64,000 nt of DNA from Rhizobium subbaraonis (GTDB taxonomy: Bacteria; Pseudomonadota; Alphaproteobacteria; Rhizobiales; Rhizobiaceae). The number at the start of each line of letters is the position of its first letter. Positions within the stretch are counted from its first letter, which is position 1. Positions 11,103 to 23,209 of this stretch are shown here, piece by piece. Below the pieces are notes generated by a model, which saw only the letters and a program-made list of their open reading frames with translations, searched no databases and was not told where the DNA came from. Location of the stretch: positions 62,001 to 126,000 of the forward strand of contig NZ_OBQD01000017.1 of the NCBI RefSeq assembly GCF_900220975.1, given 5' to 3'. The translations under genes were made by a program, and so were the position numbers.

Positions 11103-12410
11103 ATGGCAGAAACGACCGGCGAGGGCAGCGCGGCCAAGGCGAAGGCGGCGCCCGCAAGTCGTCCGTTCTCCGGTTTCGAGCGGATGGTTGCCTGGCGCTA
11201 CCTGCGATCGCGGCGCAAGGAAGCGTTCATCTCCGTGATCGCCGGCTTTTCCTTCATCGGGATCATGCTGGGCGTGGCCACGCTGATCATCGTCATGGCC
11301 GTGATGAACGGTTTCCGCACAGAACTGATTTCGCGCATCCTCGGCATCAACGGCCACATGATCGTCCAGCCGATCGACGGTCCCCTGAACAATTACGCCG
11401 AACTGGCCGAAAAGTTTTCGCAGGTGCCGGGCGTCAGGCTGGCCATCCCGCTGGTCGAAGGCCAGACGCTCGCCTCCGGCAGGGATGGCGCCGGTACGGG
11501 GGCTTTGGTCCGCGGCATCCGCACGGACGACCTGACCAGGCTCAAGACCGTTTCCGACCACATAACCTCGGGCGATCTCACCGGCTTTGCCGCCGGTACC
11601 GGGGTTGCGATCGGCGCGCGGATGGCCGAGCAGCTCGGTATTTCCGCCGGCGACACGATTACGCTCGTCTCCCCGGAAGGAGACGTCACGCCGCTCGGTG
11701 TCAATCCGCGCGTGAAGAGCTACCCGGTATCGGCAATCTTCGAGATCGGCATGTCAGAGTATGACGCCTCGATCATCTACATGCCGCTCGAGGAGGCTCA
11801 GCTCTACTTCAATGCCGACGGACTGGTTCAGTCGATCGAGCTGTTTGTCGACAATCCCGACGCGGTCGACCAGTTGCGCCAGCCGATCGAGGCGGCAGCC
11901 GAGCGGCAGATCTACGTGACAGACTGGCGGCAGCGCAACCGAACCTTCTTCTCGGCGCTGGAAGTCGAGCGCAACGTCATGTTCATGATCCTGACGCTGA
12001 TCGTCCTCGTTGCCGCGCTCAACATCATCTCCGGCTTGATCATGCTGGTGAAGGACAAGGGCAGCGATATCGCCATCCTGCGCACGATGGGGGCGACGTC
12101 GGGCTCGATCATGCGCATCTTCTTCATGACGGGCGCTGCGATCGGGACCGTCGGCACCATTGCCGGCGTACTGCTCGGTGTTATCGTCTGCCTGAACGTC
12201 GAATCGATCCGGCAGTTCTTCTCCTGGCTGTCCGGACAGACCCTGTTCGATCCCGAGCTCTATTTCCTCAGCCAGCTCCCTGCCGACATGAACTTCGGCG
12301 AAACGATGTCGATCGTCATCATGGCGCTGCTGCTGTCGTTCCTGGCGACGATTTTCCCGGCTTGGCGGGCGTCAAAGCTCGATCCCGTACAGGCCCTGCG
12401 GTATGAATGA
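11103..12410 (+). CDS. lolC: Lipoprotein-releasing ABC transporter permease (LolC/LolE family)
   Basis: Inner-membrane permease that, with LolD, moves lipoproteins from the inner membrane to LolA. The 435-residue protein has a cytoplasmic start, a first helix at ~45-70 ([18 protein letters not shown]), a periplasmic MacB-like domain, and three helices at the C-terminus with the coupling-helix sequence [16 protein letters not shown]. The ATG at 11103 has GGAGG five bases upstream; the frame is open further up but without family similarity. One permease gene serves both LolC and LolE roles in this group. It overlaps lolD by eight bases. Confidence 0.93.
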   Translation: MAETTGEGSAAKAKAAPASRPFSGFERMVAWRYLRSRRKEAFISVIAGFSFIGIMLGVATLIIVMAVMNGFRTELISRILGINGHMIVQPIDGPLNNYAELAEKFSQVPGVRLAIPLVEGQTLASGRDGAGTGALVRGIRTDDLTRLKTVSDHITSGDLTGFAAGTGVAIGARMAEQLGISAGDTITLVSPEGDVTPLGVNPRVKSYPVSAIFEIGMSEYDASIIYMPLEEAQLYFNADGLVQSIELFVDNPDAVDQLRQPIEAAAERQIYVTDWRQRNRTFFSALEVERNVMFMILTLIVLVAALNIISGLIMLVKDKGSDIAILRTMGATSGSIMRIFFMTGAAIGTVGTIAGVLLGVIVCLNVESIRQFFSWLSGQTLFDPELYFLSQLPADMNFGETMSIVIMALLLSFLATIFPAWRASKLDPVQALRYE

Positions 12411-13110
12411 AACGGAACGATCGATGAATTCGCGCGTGGCGTTGCAACTGGCTGGCGTGGACCGGCACTATGGTCAGGGCGACAGGCTGCTGACGATCCT
12501 GAAGGGCGCCGATTTCTCCCTGCGGAGCGGAGAGATCGTGGCGCTGGTGGCACCGTCGGGCACGGGCAAGTCGACGCTTTTGCATATTGCCGGCCTGCTG
12601 GAAAAGCCCGACGGCGGCGACGTTATCGTCAATGGGCACTCCTGTGCGCAGCTCGGCGACGAGGAGCGGACGGCCATTCGCCGTAACGAGATCGGCTTCG
12701 TCTACCAGTTCCATCATCTCCTGCCGGAGTTTTCGGCGCTGGAGAACATCATGATGCCGCAGCTCATCGGCGGCCTGCCTCGCTCCGAGGCGCGGGAGCG
12801 GGCAAAGCAGTTGCTTGACTACATGCGCATCGGCCACCGTGCGGACCACCGGCCATCGGAGCTTTCCGGCGGCGAGCAGCAGCGCGTGGCGATCGCCCGC
12901 GCCGTCGCCAACGCGCCGATCGTGCTGCTCGCCGACGAGCCGACCGGCAATCTCGATCCGGAGACGGCGGGTTATGTCTTTGAGGCGCTGCAGGCGCTCG
13001 TGCGCCAGTCCGGCCTGGCAGCGTTGATCGCGACGCACAACTTGGAGCTCGCGGGGCGCATGGATCGCAAGGTCACGATCGAGGACGGAAAGGTCCGCGA
13101 ACTTCGCTGA
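12403..13110 (+). CDS. lolD: Lipoprotein-releasing system ATP-binding protein LolD
   Basis: ATPase partner of LolC in lipoprotein release. From the ATG at 12403 (235 residues) the Walker A motif is APSGTGKST at 50-58, Q-loop in [11 protein letters not shown], signature LSGGEQQ at 154-160, Walker B IVLLADEP at 173-180 and the switch His in ATHNLEL. A second in-frame ATG at 12424 is an alternative start. The overlap with lolC points to translational coupling. Confidence 0.95.
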   Translation: MNETERSMNSRVALQLAGVDRHYGQGDRLLTILKGADFSLRSGEIVALVAPSGTGKSTLLHIAGLLEKPDGGDVIVNGHSCAQLGDEERTAIRRNEIGFVYQFHHLLPEFSALENIMMPQLIGGLPRSEARERAKQLLDYMRIGHRADHRPSELSGGEQQRVAIARAVANAPIVLLADEPTGNLDPETAGYVFEALQALVRQSGLAALIATHNLELAGRMDRKVTIEDGKVRELR

Positions 13111-13261
13111 CGGTGATTGCGGTCGCCACACGCCGGCATGCTCAGGTGTCCCGTCGACCGCAACTGGAGTCTAGCGGATACAGCGACGGGCGTTTGCCTC
13201 GCTGTGGACGGCAGTATCTCGCACACGCGGCATCCGCAGACAGCCCCCTCGACCGGGGCGG

Positions 13262-13846
13262 TTATTGCGCGGAGAAGCCGCAGGCCTTCTGGCCGATCTC
13301 ATCGCTCCACGCCTCGAACGTCACCGTTTCGGCCCTTGCCGTCACCGGCTTGCCGTTGGCCATCCCCTTGCCGGTCAGCACGTTGAGATCGCATTGCGAG
13401 GTGTTGTTGGGATCGAGGGTATCGTAGGACGAATAGGTGTAGCCGGCGACGACGAACTGGCCGTTGCGATAGGCGATCGCCAGGCTCTGTTCCCAGCGGT
13501 CGCGCCCGACCGCGCTGTTCTGCGACGTCAGCTTGATCGAACCATTCGCAAGCGCTGCGACAGCTGGTTCCTGGCCGAACAGAGTCAGGTTTCCCCACAC
13601 CTTGTTCGGCGCGGCGACCTTCAGCTGCAGCCGGGCTTCCGAGGGCTCGGCGAGGTAGATGTAGACCCCGTTGTCGTCGCTGCCCTCCGACGGCCTTGCG
13701 ATCACCACCAGATCCGGGCTTCCATCCTTGTTCCAGTCCCCCATGGCTGCGGCAAAGATGCGCTCGGCGAGAAAGTCCTGCGCGGACGCGGCAACAGCGA
13801 GACCGGAAAACAGAAGGCTCGGTGCAAGCAGCCGTAGGGTTCTCAT
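13262..13846 (-). CDS. Secreted protein of unknown function with FG-GAP-like repeat
   Basis: The 194-residue protein starts with a clear Sec signal peptide (MRTLRLLAPSLLFSGLAVAA, cut probably after ASA). Near the N-terminus, GDWNKDGSPDLVV resembles a calcium-binding FG-GAP/VCBS repeat. The rest is beta-rich with two cysteines near the C-terminal half that could form a disulfide. It faces away from dnaE and towards lolD, with ~150 gene-free bases on the lolD side. I do not recognise a specific family. Confidence 0.7.
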   Translation of the reverse strand: MRTLRLLAPSLLFSGLAVAASAQDFLAERIFAAAMGDWNKDGSPDLVVIARPSEGSDDNGVYIYLAEPSEARLQLKVAAPNKVWGNLTLFGQEPAVAALANGSIKLTSQNSAVGRDRWEQSLAIAYRNGQFVVAGYTYSSYDTLDPNNTSQCDLNVLTGKGMANGKPVTARAETVTFEAWSDEIGQKACGFSAQ

Positions 13847-13961
13847 GAAGGTTGATCCTTAAAAGTTGTCGACCGCGACCATATGCATTCCGCCCAACAG
13901 CGTCCAGAGGTGGCCGAGCGCCGTTGCGGCCGGGGCGGGCCAGCAATTTTCAGTTTAGTGG

Positions 13962-13990
13962 TTGACGCATGAACAAAAATAGAACAAAAT
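13962..13990 (+). promoter_or_regulatory. Promoter with overlapping LexA (SOS) box
   Basis: GAAC at 13971-13974 and GAAC at 13982-13985 are separated by exactly seven bases, the alphaproteobacterial LexA box (equal to GTTC-N7-GTTC on the other strand). It lies in the spacer of a promoter: TTGACG (13962-13967) and CAAAAT (13985-13990), 17 bases apart. LexA bound here would block RNA polymerase. The downstream units are the 28-codon gene at 14019 and dnaE. Confidence 0.7.
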
Positions 13991-14018
13991 AAAAACATAA
14001 ACAGATTGGAGCCGTCAA

Positions 14019-14105
14019 ATGACCGAATTCATGCGTGATCTTGCCGCCTTTGCGTCCATTGCATTGTTCATTGCGAGCTTCTCGGTTCTCGCGCTAGGCC
14101 TTTGA
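14019..14105 (+). CDS. 28-residue membrane peptide, probable SOS-induced (SidA-like in size and context)
   Basis: ATG at 14019 follows a TTGGAG ribosome site (14006-14011) and opens a 28-codon frame: a short charged start (MTEFMRD) then an unbroken hydrophobic helix to the end (AAFASIALFIASFSVLALGL). A LexA box sits in the promoter right upstream and dnaE begins 127 bases downstream. Known comparison: Caulobacter SidA is a 29-residue, LexA-controlled inner-membrane peptide that stops division after DNA damage. That this peptide does the same is inference; no sequence alignment was made. Confidence 0.6.
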   Translation: MTEFMRDLAAFASIALFIASFSVLALGL

Positions 14106-14232
14106 CGGCCTGCTGGCCCTGGCGTGCCTGGGATTGGGGCAGCCGGGGATAAGGCACCCGTCCAGAACCTTTGACTGGACATTGGCTGCCAGAATCCGCT
14201 TATCGTGGTCGCTCTGAAAAGGAGTGGTGAAG

Positions 14233-17733
<3,501 letters not shown>

Positions 17734-17979
17734 CGCTCCCCTTTATCCGGCCTTGGCGGGGGTGGGCCAACCGTTATCCGGCCGCTTGCGGCGGGATGCG
17801 GCGCGCTCGCGGCCGCGTTCAATCGGTTGCGCTGCGCATCCCTTGGTGACGCATGGATAGCCATATTGCGGGTGTTTCGGGACTGACAGGCAGCAGGCCG
17901 GTCAATTTTGAGATCAGCCTCCTGCCAGTCCTCGGTTCGTTTGAAGGCTCAGCGCCCCGATACGGGCGCGCCTCTGGGA

Positions 17980-18372
17980 TCAGCGCTCGAAGCGTCCCTC
18001 GTACTTGAATTCGGGCGCCTTTTCGAGCTGATCCTTGGTTGTGTTCATCATTGCCGTCCACTTCTTGTCGTTTTCCAGATAGGTGATTTTCACGGCGGCC
18101 GGAGTGACCATGACGAAGTGTTCGCCCATGCCGAGAAAACCGCCCACCGAAACGACGTAGCCGGCAAGCTGCCCTTCAGAGATGACGATATCCTTGATCT
18201 CGCCGATCGCTTCGTCTGCCTCGTTGGTGATGTTCAGCCCGACAAGATTGTAGCTGAGCACATCTGTCGGCTGGACGGTGACGAACGTTTCGGTTTTGGT
18301 GACCTCGGCCGTTTGGGCGTAGGCCGCTCCTGCGATCATCATCGTGGCAAGTGCGGTTGTAATGAAGCGCAT
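17980..18372 (-). CDS. Secreted PRC-barrel domain protein
   Basis: A 130-residue protein with a Sec signal peptide (MRFITTALATMMIAGAAYAQ) and a PRC-barrel-like core: LVGLNITNEADEAIGEIKDIVI, then YVVSVGGFLGMGEHFVMV. Such periplasmic proteins are common in Rhizobiaceae and mostly of unknown role. The ATG at 18372 has a GGAGG site seven bases before it on the minus strand; the frame extends 17 codons upstream without signal-peptide logic. The ~245 bases between this stop and the dnaE stop hold nothing I can support. Confidence 0.8.
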   Translation of the reverse strand: MRFITTALATMMIAGAAYAQTAEVTKTETFVTVQPTDVLSYNLVGLNITNEADEAIGEIKDIVISEGQLAGYVVSVGGFLGMGEHFVMVTPAAVKITYLENDKKWTAMMNTTKDQLEKAPEFKYEGRFER

Positions 18373-18456
18373 CGTGAATCCTCCGGCATTGATACGGCAA
18401 GAAGAACGTCGCGTGGTAGACAATGTTCCCGCGACGGCCCCTGCCTGCAGCCGCTG

Positions 18457-18714
18457 CTATGCTCTCCGCTTGAACGACGGCAGAAGCGCTGCCTTGATGA
18501 ACGTTCCGTCGCGCTGTCCCTGGGAGTAGAGCCGGATGATGGCCACTCCCAGCGATTCTGCGGCTTGGCTGTCGATGGGGAAGGTGCATTCCTGGAGGCA
18601 GTCGTCGAAGATGTGCTGCATCCGGTTCAGGTCGTCAGGGCTGAACACCTTCGAGTTGGAACCGCATGGAAAGACCGGATAGCCGGCGGCGTCGTAGTAG
18701 AAAGATGTAGACAC
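18457..18714 (-). CDS. Small protein of unknown function
   Basis: The frame is open far upstream, but a GTG at 18714 is preceded by a perfect GGAGG six bases away, giving 85 residues starting MSTSFYYDAAGYPVFP. It contains two cysteines (FPCGSN and DCLQEC regions) and a basic end. No signal peptide or known motif is visible. It lies in the same direction as the PRC-barrel gene, 84 bases upstream of it. Confidence 0.5.
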   Translation of the reverse strand: MSTSFYYDAAGYPVFPCGSNSKVFSPDDLNRMQHIFDDCLQECTFPIDSQAAESLGVAIIRLYSQGQRDGTFIKAALLPSFKRRA

Positions 18715-18969
18715 GAGTTTCCTCCCTCTGGGGGGCGCGGAAGCTGCCATCTCCCTGTCGCTCCTGCCCTTTATGTGGAAGCGATGAGGCAAGTGTGCGC
18801 CTTCTATGTCCGATGCGTCTATTAATTTTGACACTGGCATCAGGCATTCGCCGGTGGCGCGCGCGTTGCGCAGTTGGAACGCCGTCCTGCCATTTCGCTC
18901 AAGGCCCTCATTTCGCCGCTGAAAACATGGCCTTGATTTTTGGGCGCAAGTTGTTGAGAACACGGGCAG

Positions 18970-19054
18970 GCGGACGTGGCGAAACTGGTAGACGCAAGAG
19001 ACTTAAAATCTCTCGGAGTGATCCGTACGGGTTCGATCCCCGTCGTCCGCACCA
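18970..19054 (+). tRNA. tRNA-Leu (anticodon UAA)
   Basis: The 85-base gene folds as a class II tRNA: acceptor GCGGACG pairs with CGTCCGC, D-arm with TGGTAGACGCA, anticodon stem AGAGA/TCTCT with loop CTTAAAA (anticodon TAA at 19004-19006), a variable arm and T-arm GGGTTCGATCCCC. The CCA end is encoded (19052-19054). Confidence 0.97.
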
Positions 19055-19129
19055 CGTTGCCATATATCTCACCGGTAAATCCGGATGACCGGGTATTACT
19101 GGATGAACGCGGGTCTGAGCCGCGGCGTT

Positions 19130-19714
19130 CTAGGGTACGATCGAGAATTTCTGGTCCGAAAGCGCGACTGCACCGCTGATCGCGTCGCGGAACCGATAGC
19201 GCAGCACGTACTCGCCGGCCGGTGGCCCTTCGACGCTGAGCGTCAGCTTGGCAAAGACCTCCTGGTTGCGCACGAAGCCGCGGAATGTGAACGACCCGAA
19301 GGCCTTTTGCTCGGCCAGCGTATCGCCCTTGTCGTTTAGAAGCTCGAGATCGACGGTGAATTGCGCCTCGACCTTGCCGCCGTCGATGGGGCGCCAGCTC
19401 AGGCCCACGGGTTCTACATAGGAAATCAGTGATTCGCCGGGCTTGTAGACCGCGTTCGGCCGCGGCGTGTACATGCCGTAACCCTCGGGCGGATCGGCGA
19501 CGAAGGTCGCCTTGCCGATCGAGAAGGGCAGTGTGGAGGAAAAGGTGCCGAAGGCTTCCCGCAAGGCGTCGTGCGCGCCGACCGGGTCGCCCGACGTCGC
19601 CAGTTGCTCCGCCTTCGTGGCGGCGTCGACCAGCATGCCGGCGGCGGCGGGAAAGGCCCAGAGGCCGAGCATTGCGGCAAGCGTTAGTGCGGATGCAGAC
19701 GGCATTGCGGGCAT
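19130..19714 (-). CDS. Secreted protein of unknown function
   Basis: A 194-residue exported protein. From the ATG at 19714 (GGGAGG site just upstream) it has a signal peptide with an AAMLGLWAFPAAAG core, then a helical part and a beta-rich C-terminal half ending in a YVLRYRFRDAISG motif typical of immunoglobulin-like folds. It lies 82 bases downstream of trkH on the same strand and ends 75 bases from tRNA-Leu. I do not recognise the family. Confidence 0.65.
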   Translation of the reverse strand: MPAMPSASALTLAAMLGLWAFPAAAGMLVDAATKAEQLATSGDPVGAHDALREAFGTFSSTLPFSIGKATFVADPPEGYGMYTPRPNAVYKPGESLISYVEPVGLSWRPIDGGKVEAQFTVDLELLNDKGDTLAEQKAFGSFTFRGFVRNQEVFAKLTLSVEGPPAGEYVLRYRFRDAISGAVALSDQKFSIVP

Positions 19715-19796
19715 GCGGCCTCCCTCGGATCGTCCACGAAAGATGCGCAGATGCTTAGGGCCAGTCAAGAAAGTGTTTGAGCCGCGCCCAGTGACC

Positions 19797-21254
19797 TCAG
19801 CTTTTCCAGAAGAGCGGTGTCAGGATGACGAGGACGGTCAGCACTTCCAGGCGCCCCAGCAGCATCAGGAAGGACAGGAGATAGAGCGCCGGATCGCTCA
19901 TCTCGGCAAACGTGCCACTCGGCCCAATCGAAGGCGTAACACCCGGCCCGACGTTGGAAAGGGCTGTCGCGGCGGCGGATATCGATGTCAGCGCGTCGTA
20001 ACCCAGAAGCCCGAGGACGACGCTGCCGGCAACGCAGATCATCATGTAGCTGATGAAGAACAGAAACACGTTGCGCTGCACGTCGACGTCTACGGTGATG
20101 GGGCCGTAGCGCACCGCGTGGATCCCGCTCGGATAGATGAGGCGGTAAAGGCCCGATCGGACGAAGTTGAACAGGATGATGATGCGGTAGGCCTTGATTC
20201 CGCCGGCCGTCGAGCCCGAGCACCCGCCCATGAACGTGGCAATGAAGGCGAGAATGACGATGAAATGGCCCCATTGGGTATAGTCGTCGCTGGCAAACCC
20301 GGTCGTCGAGAGGATGGAGGTCACGGTGAAGAAGGCATGGGCCAGCGCCTCGTGAAACGGCACGCCGTTCTCCAGCCGCTGGTAGAGGCTGGCTGCGATC
20401 GCAAAGAGCGCGACATAGGCGAGAAAGACGATGATCTGCGGATCTTTCAGCGTATCCAGCCGTCCGCGCACCAGAAACAGGATGAGCACAGAGAACGGCA
20501 GGCTGCTGAGCGTCATGAAGAACGAGGCCGCCCACAGCAGTGGCAGGCTGTTCTTATAGTAGCCGAAGGAGGCGTCGTGGGTCGAAAACCCGCCGGTCGC
20601 CACGGTGGACATCGCATGATTGAGCGCATCGAAGCGGGTCATGCCGAGCGCGTTGTAGGTTATTGCGCCGAAGAGCGTCAGCAGCACGTATATGAGAAGA
20701 AAGGCGCGGGTGTAGACAGCCATGCGCGCAAACGGCTTGTCGCTGGTGTCGGACGATTCGAGCTTGAAGAACGACAGGCCGCCGACGCGCAGGTACGGCA
20801 TGATGAACAGGCCGAGCGCCAGGATACCGATACCGCCGAGCCAGTGCAGCAGGGATCGCCACATCAGGATGCCGGGTGGCGCGTTGTCCAGGCCGACGAT
20901 GACCGTCGAGCCGGTCGTGGTCACGGCGGAGACCGCTTCGAAGAAGGCTTCGGCGAAGTCCATGTTCAGCGAAGACATCCAGAACGGGACGGCGCCGAGC
21001 AGGCAGCAGACGAGCCAGAGCAAATTGACGACGAGAAAGCCCATTTTCTTGGTGTAGGGCGGAGGACCGGCGCGCGTCGCCATGGCGGTTGCCGCCGAAA
21101 GCCCGCCCATCAGGAAGGCCGAAATGCCGAAGATTTCCCAGTCGGGGCTGCCGTAATAGAGATCGACTGCCATCGGCAGCAGCATCGATAGCGAAAGGTA
21201 CAGACCGCAGGTGGCCGCGATGTTGATGGCGGAGCGATAGATCGTGGCGTTCAA
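19797..21254 (-). CDS. trkH: Trk potassium uptake protein TrkH
   Basis: K+-conducting membrane subunit of the Trk system, which needs the NAD-binding TrkA. The 485-residue protein has the four-fold repeat with pore signatures: AVTTTGSTV, STVATGGFST, TSILSTTGFASDD and AATALSNVGPGVTP, plus the intracellular-gate-like stretch MGGCSGSTAGGIKAYRI. The start is taken as the TTG at 21254, which gives the usual N-terminus and length. The frame is open for another ~1100 bases, but that part is antisense to ilvA. Confidence 0.93.
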   Translation of the reverse strand: MNATIYRSAINIAATCGLYLSLSMLLPMAVDLYYGSPDWEIFGISAFLMGGLSAATAMATRAGPPPYTKKMGFLVVNLLWLVCCLLGAVPFWMSSLNMDFAEAFFEAVSAVTTTGSTVIVGLDNAPPGILMWRSLLHWLGGIGILALGLFIMPYLRVGGLSFFKLESSDTSDKPFARMAVYTRAFLLIYVLLTLFGAITYNALGMTRFDALNHAMSTVATGGFSTHDASFGYYKNSLPLLWAASFFMTLSSLPFSVLILFLVRGRLDTLKDPQIIVFLAYVALFAIAASLYQRLENGVPFHEALAHAFFTVTSILSTTGFASDDYTQWGHFIVILAFIATFMGGCSGSTAGGIKAYRIIILFNFVRSGLYRLIYPSGIHAVRYGPITVDVDVQRNVFLFFISYMMICVAGSVVLGLLGYDALTSISAAATALSNVGPGVTPSIGPSGTFAEMSDPALYLLSFLMLLGRLEVLTVLVILTPLFWKS

Positions 21255-21371
21255 ATGCGTCTCGTTCTGGCTTGGCCGCTGCCATGTCCCTGTTTCGAAA
21301 GACGGGTGGCCTCCGCTTCTTCGATATGCAATAGCGATAGCCGCAATCAAACTCAAGGACGACGGCTTGTC

Positions 21372-22619
21372 ATGAAACAGGATGTCGAGCGTGCAACCGA
21401 CGCGTTGCGCACGCTTTTCCCCGAAACCCCTCTGCAACTGAACGAGCATCTGAGCGTCCGCTACGGCGCCCAGGTCTATCTCAAGCGCGAGGATCTCTCC
21501 CCGGTCCGCTCCTACAAGATTCGCGGCGCCTTCAACTTCTTCCGCAAGATCATTGCGCAGAAGGGGACCGGGAACAGCTTCGTCTGCGCCTCGGCCGGCA
21601 ACCACGCCCAGGGCTTCGCCTTCGTCTGCCGACATTTCGGCGTCCAGGGAACGGTCTTCATGCCAGTGACGACGCCGCAGCAGAAGATCGACAAGACGCG
21701 CATCTTCGGCGGCGAATTCGTAAAGATCCGTCTGGTCGGCGACATCTTCGACCAGTGCTACCGCGCAGCGCAGGACCATGCGCGCGATAGCGGGGCGATC
21801 ATGGTGCCGCCGTTCGACCACGCGGACATCATCGAAGGGCAGGCGACGGTCGCAGCCGAGGTCGCCGCGCAACTGGGAAGCGGCGTTCGTCCCGACCTGG
21901 TGGTGCTTCCAGTTGGCGGTGGCGGGCTGGCTGCCGGCGTCACCGGCTATCTCGAAGGGGACGTTCCGGACGACGCCTTCCTGTTCTGCGAGCCGGAAGG
22001 CGCGCCGAGCCTCCGCCGCAGCCTGGAGGCGGGCGAGGTGATCACGCTCGACCAGGTGGACAACTTCGTCGACGGTGCCGCCGTCGGCCGAATCGGCGAC
22101 CTGAATTTCGATCGTCTCCGGAAGTTTCGGCCGGAGCAGGCCATGCTCCTGTCGGAAAACGCGATCTGCGTCACGATCATCGACATGCTGAACGTCGAGG
22201 GCGTGGTACTGGAGCCGGCGGGTGCGCTTTCGATCACGGCGCTGGAGGCGATGGGACGCGAGAAACTGCAGGGCAAGACCGTCGTGGCGGTCGTCTCCGG
22301 CGGCAATTTCGACTTCGAGCGCCTTCCCGACGTGAAGGAACGGGCCATGCGGCACCGTGGCCTGAAGAAATACTTCATCCTGCGCATGGCGCAGCGCCCG
22401 GGCGCGCTGCGTGACTTCCTCAACCTGCTGGGGCCTGAGGACGATATCTCCCGTTTCGAATACCTGAAGAAATCGGCGCGTAATTTCGGCTCTATCCTGA
22501 TCGGGATCGAGACCAAGGCGCCAGAAAACTTCGACGTGCTGAAGGCGGCCTTCGACCGGGTGGGTCTGCGCTATCAGGACATTACCGAAAACGAGATCCT
22601 GTCCAATCTGATCATCTGA
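21372..22619 (+). CDS. ilvA: Threonine ammonia-lyase (threonine dehydratase)
   Basis: PLP enzyme that turns threonine into 2-oxobutanoate for isoleucine synthesis. In the 415-residue protein the PLP lysine is Lys49 in RSYKIRGAFN, the substrate loop is SAGNHAQGF and the phosphate-binding glycine loop is PVGGGGLAAG. The C-terminus (~330-415) has one ACT-like regulatory domain, matching the ~400-420 residue class. The start is the ATG at 21372. It is divergent from trkH with 117 bases between the starts. Confidence 0.93.
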   Translation: MKQDVERATDALRTLFPETPLQLNEHLSVRYGAQVYLKREDLSPVRSYKIRGAFNFFRKIIAQKGTGNSFVCASAGNHAQGFAFVCRHFGVQGTVFMPVTTPQQKIDKTRIFGGEFVKIRLVGDIFDQCYRAAQDHARDSGAIMVPPFDHADIIEGQATVAAEVAAQLGSGVRPDLVVLPVGGGGLAAGVTGYLEGDVPDDAFLFCEPEGAPSLRRSLEAGEVITLDQVDNFVDGAAVGRIGDLNFDRLRKFRPEQAMLLSENAICVTIIDMLNVEGVVLEPAGALSITALEAMGREKLQGKTVVAVVSGGNFDFERLPDVKERAMRHRGLKKYFILRMAQRPGALRDFLNLLGPEDDISRFEYLKKSARNFGSILIGIETKAPENFDVLKAAFDRVGLRYQDITENEILSNLII

Positions 22620-22775
22620 CGCTCCTCGAGGCCAATCGGAGAGGCACGCGCGCAGGAGACACGCTGGAGGGTACGCTGCCTTGGCCGAGCCGAGGCCGCC
22701 GCCCGGCTCTCCTCAAAGACGGGCCGTTCGTTCGGCAACCGTTGACACGATGCCATGCTGTGTTACCACTCCGCC

Positions 22776-23090
22776 ATGGCATCGTTCTTTTCCAAGCTTT
22801 TCGGTCTTTCCGGCAAATCCGATTCTCCGGCGGCGACGCCTGAGGAGCGCGAGATCTACAACGACCTTGTCCTCATCGCCGCGCCGATGAAGGAGGGGTC
22901 GCAGTTTCGCCTGGCGGGCCGTATCGAGAAGTACGATGGGGATGTCGTGCTCGTGCGCAGCTTCATTCGCGCCGACCTCTTCACGAGCCGGGACGATGCG
23001 GTCGCCACCGCCTTCCGCAAGGCCAGGCAGATCGTTGACCAGAATGGGCCGCTGCTCTTCTCCGACGGCGAACAGTCCCGATCCGTTTGA
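22776..23090 (+). CDS. HlyU family protein
   Basis: A 104-residue protein. After a short amphipathic start (MASFFSKLFG) come the features of the HlyU/DUF1052-like fold: YNDLVLIAAPMKEGSQFRLAG, then VLVRSFIRADLF and a terminal helix with ARQIVDQNG. In Vibrio HlyU is a transcription activator, but rhizobial members of this short family have no proven role. There is no clear ribosome site before the ATG. The 156 bases from ilvA hold nothing else I can support. Confidence 0.75.
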   Translation: MASFFSKLFGLSGKSDSPAATPEEREIYNDLVLIAAPMKEGSQFRLAGRIEKYDGDVVLVRSFIRADLFTSRDDAVATAFRKARQIVDQNGPLLFSDGEQSRSV

Positions 23091-23209
23091 CGAAGCGGTT
23101 TGTACGCTGCGTGTGTGCAGGCTCTGATCTTGTTCAATTCTTAGATGTTCCTTGATATGCCTCGGGACGGCGGCGTTGAGCGCTTCGGACGATTTCTGCA
23201 GGCAAGTGC

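Noticed and set aside
14224-14232. GTG codons upstream of the dnaE ATG as start
   Set aside because: They overlap or abut the GGAG ribosome site; the ATG at 14233 has the right spacing.
21255-22355. Very long N-terminal extension of the trkH frame
   Set aside because: It is antisense to ilvA and has arginine- and aspartate-rich shadow composition; TrkH length fits the TTG at 21254.
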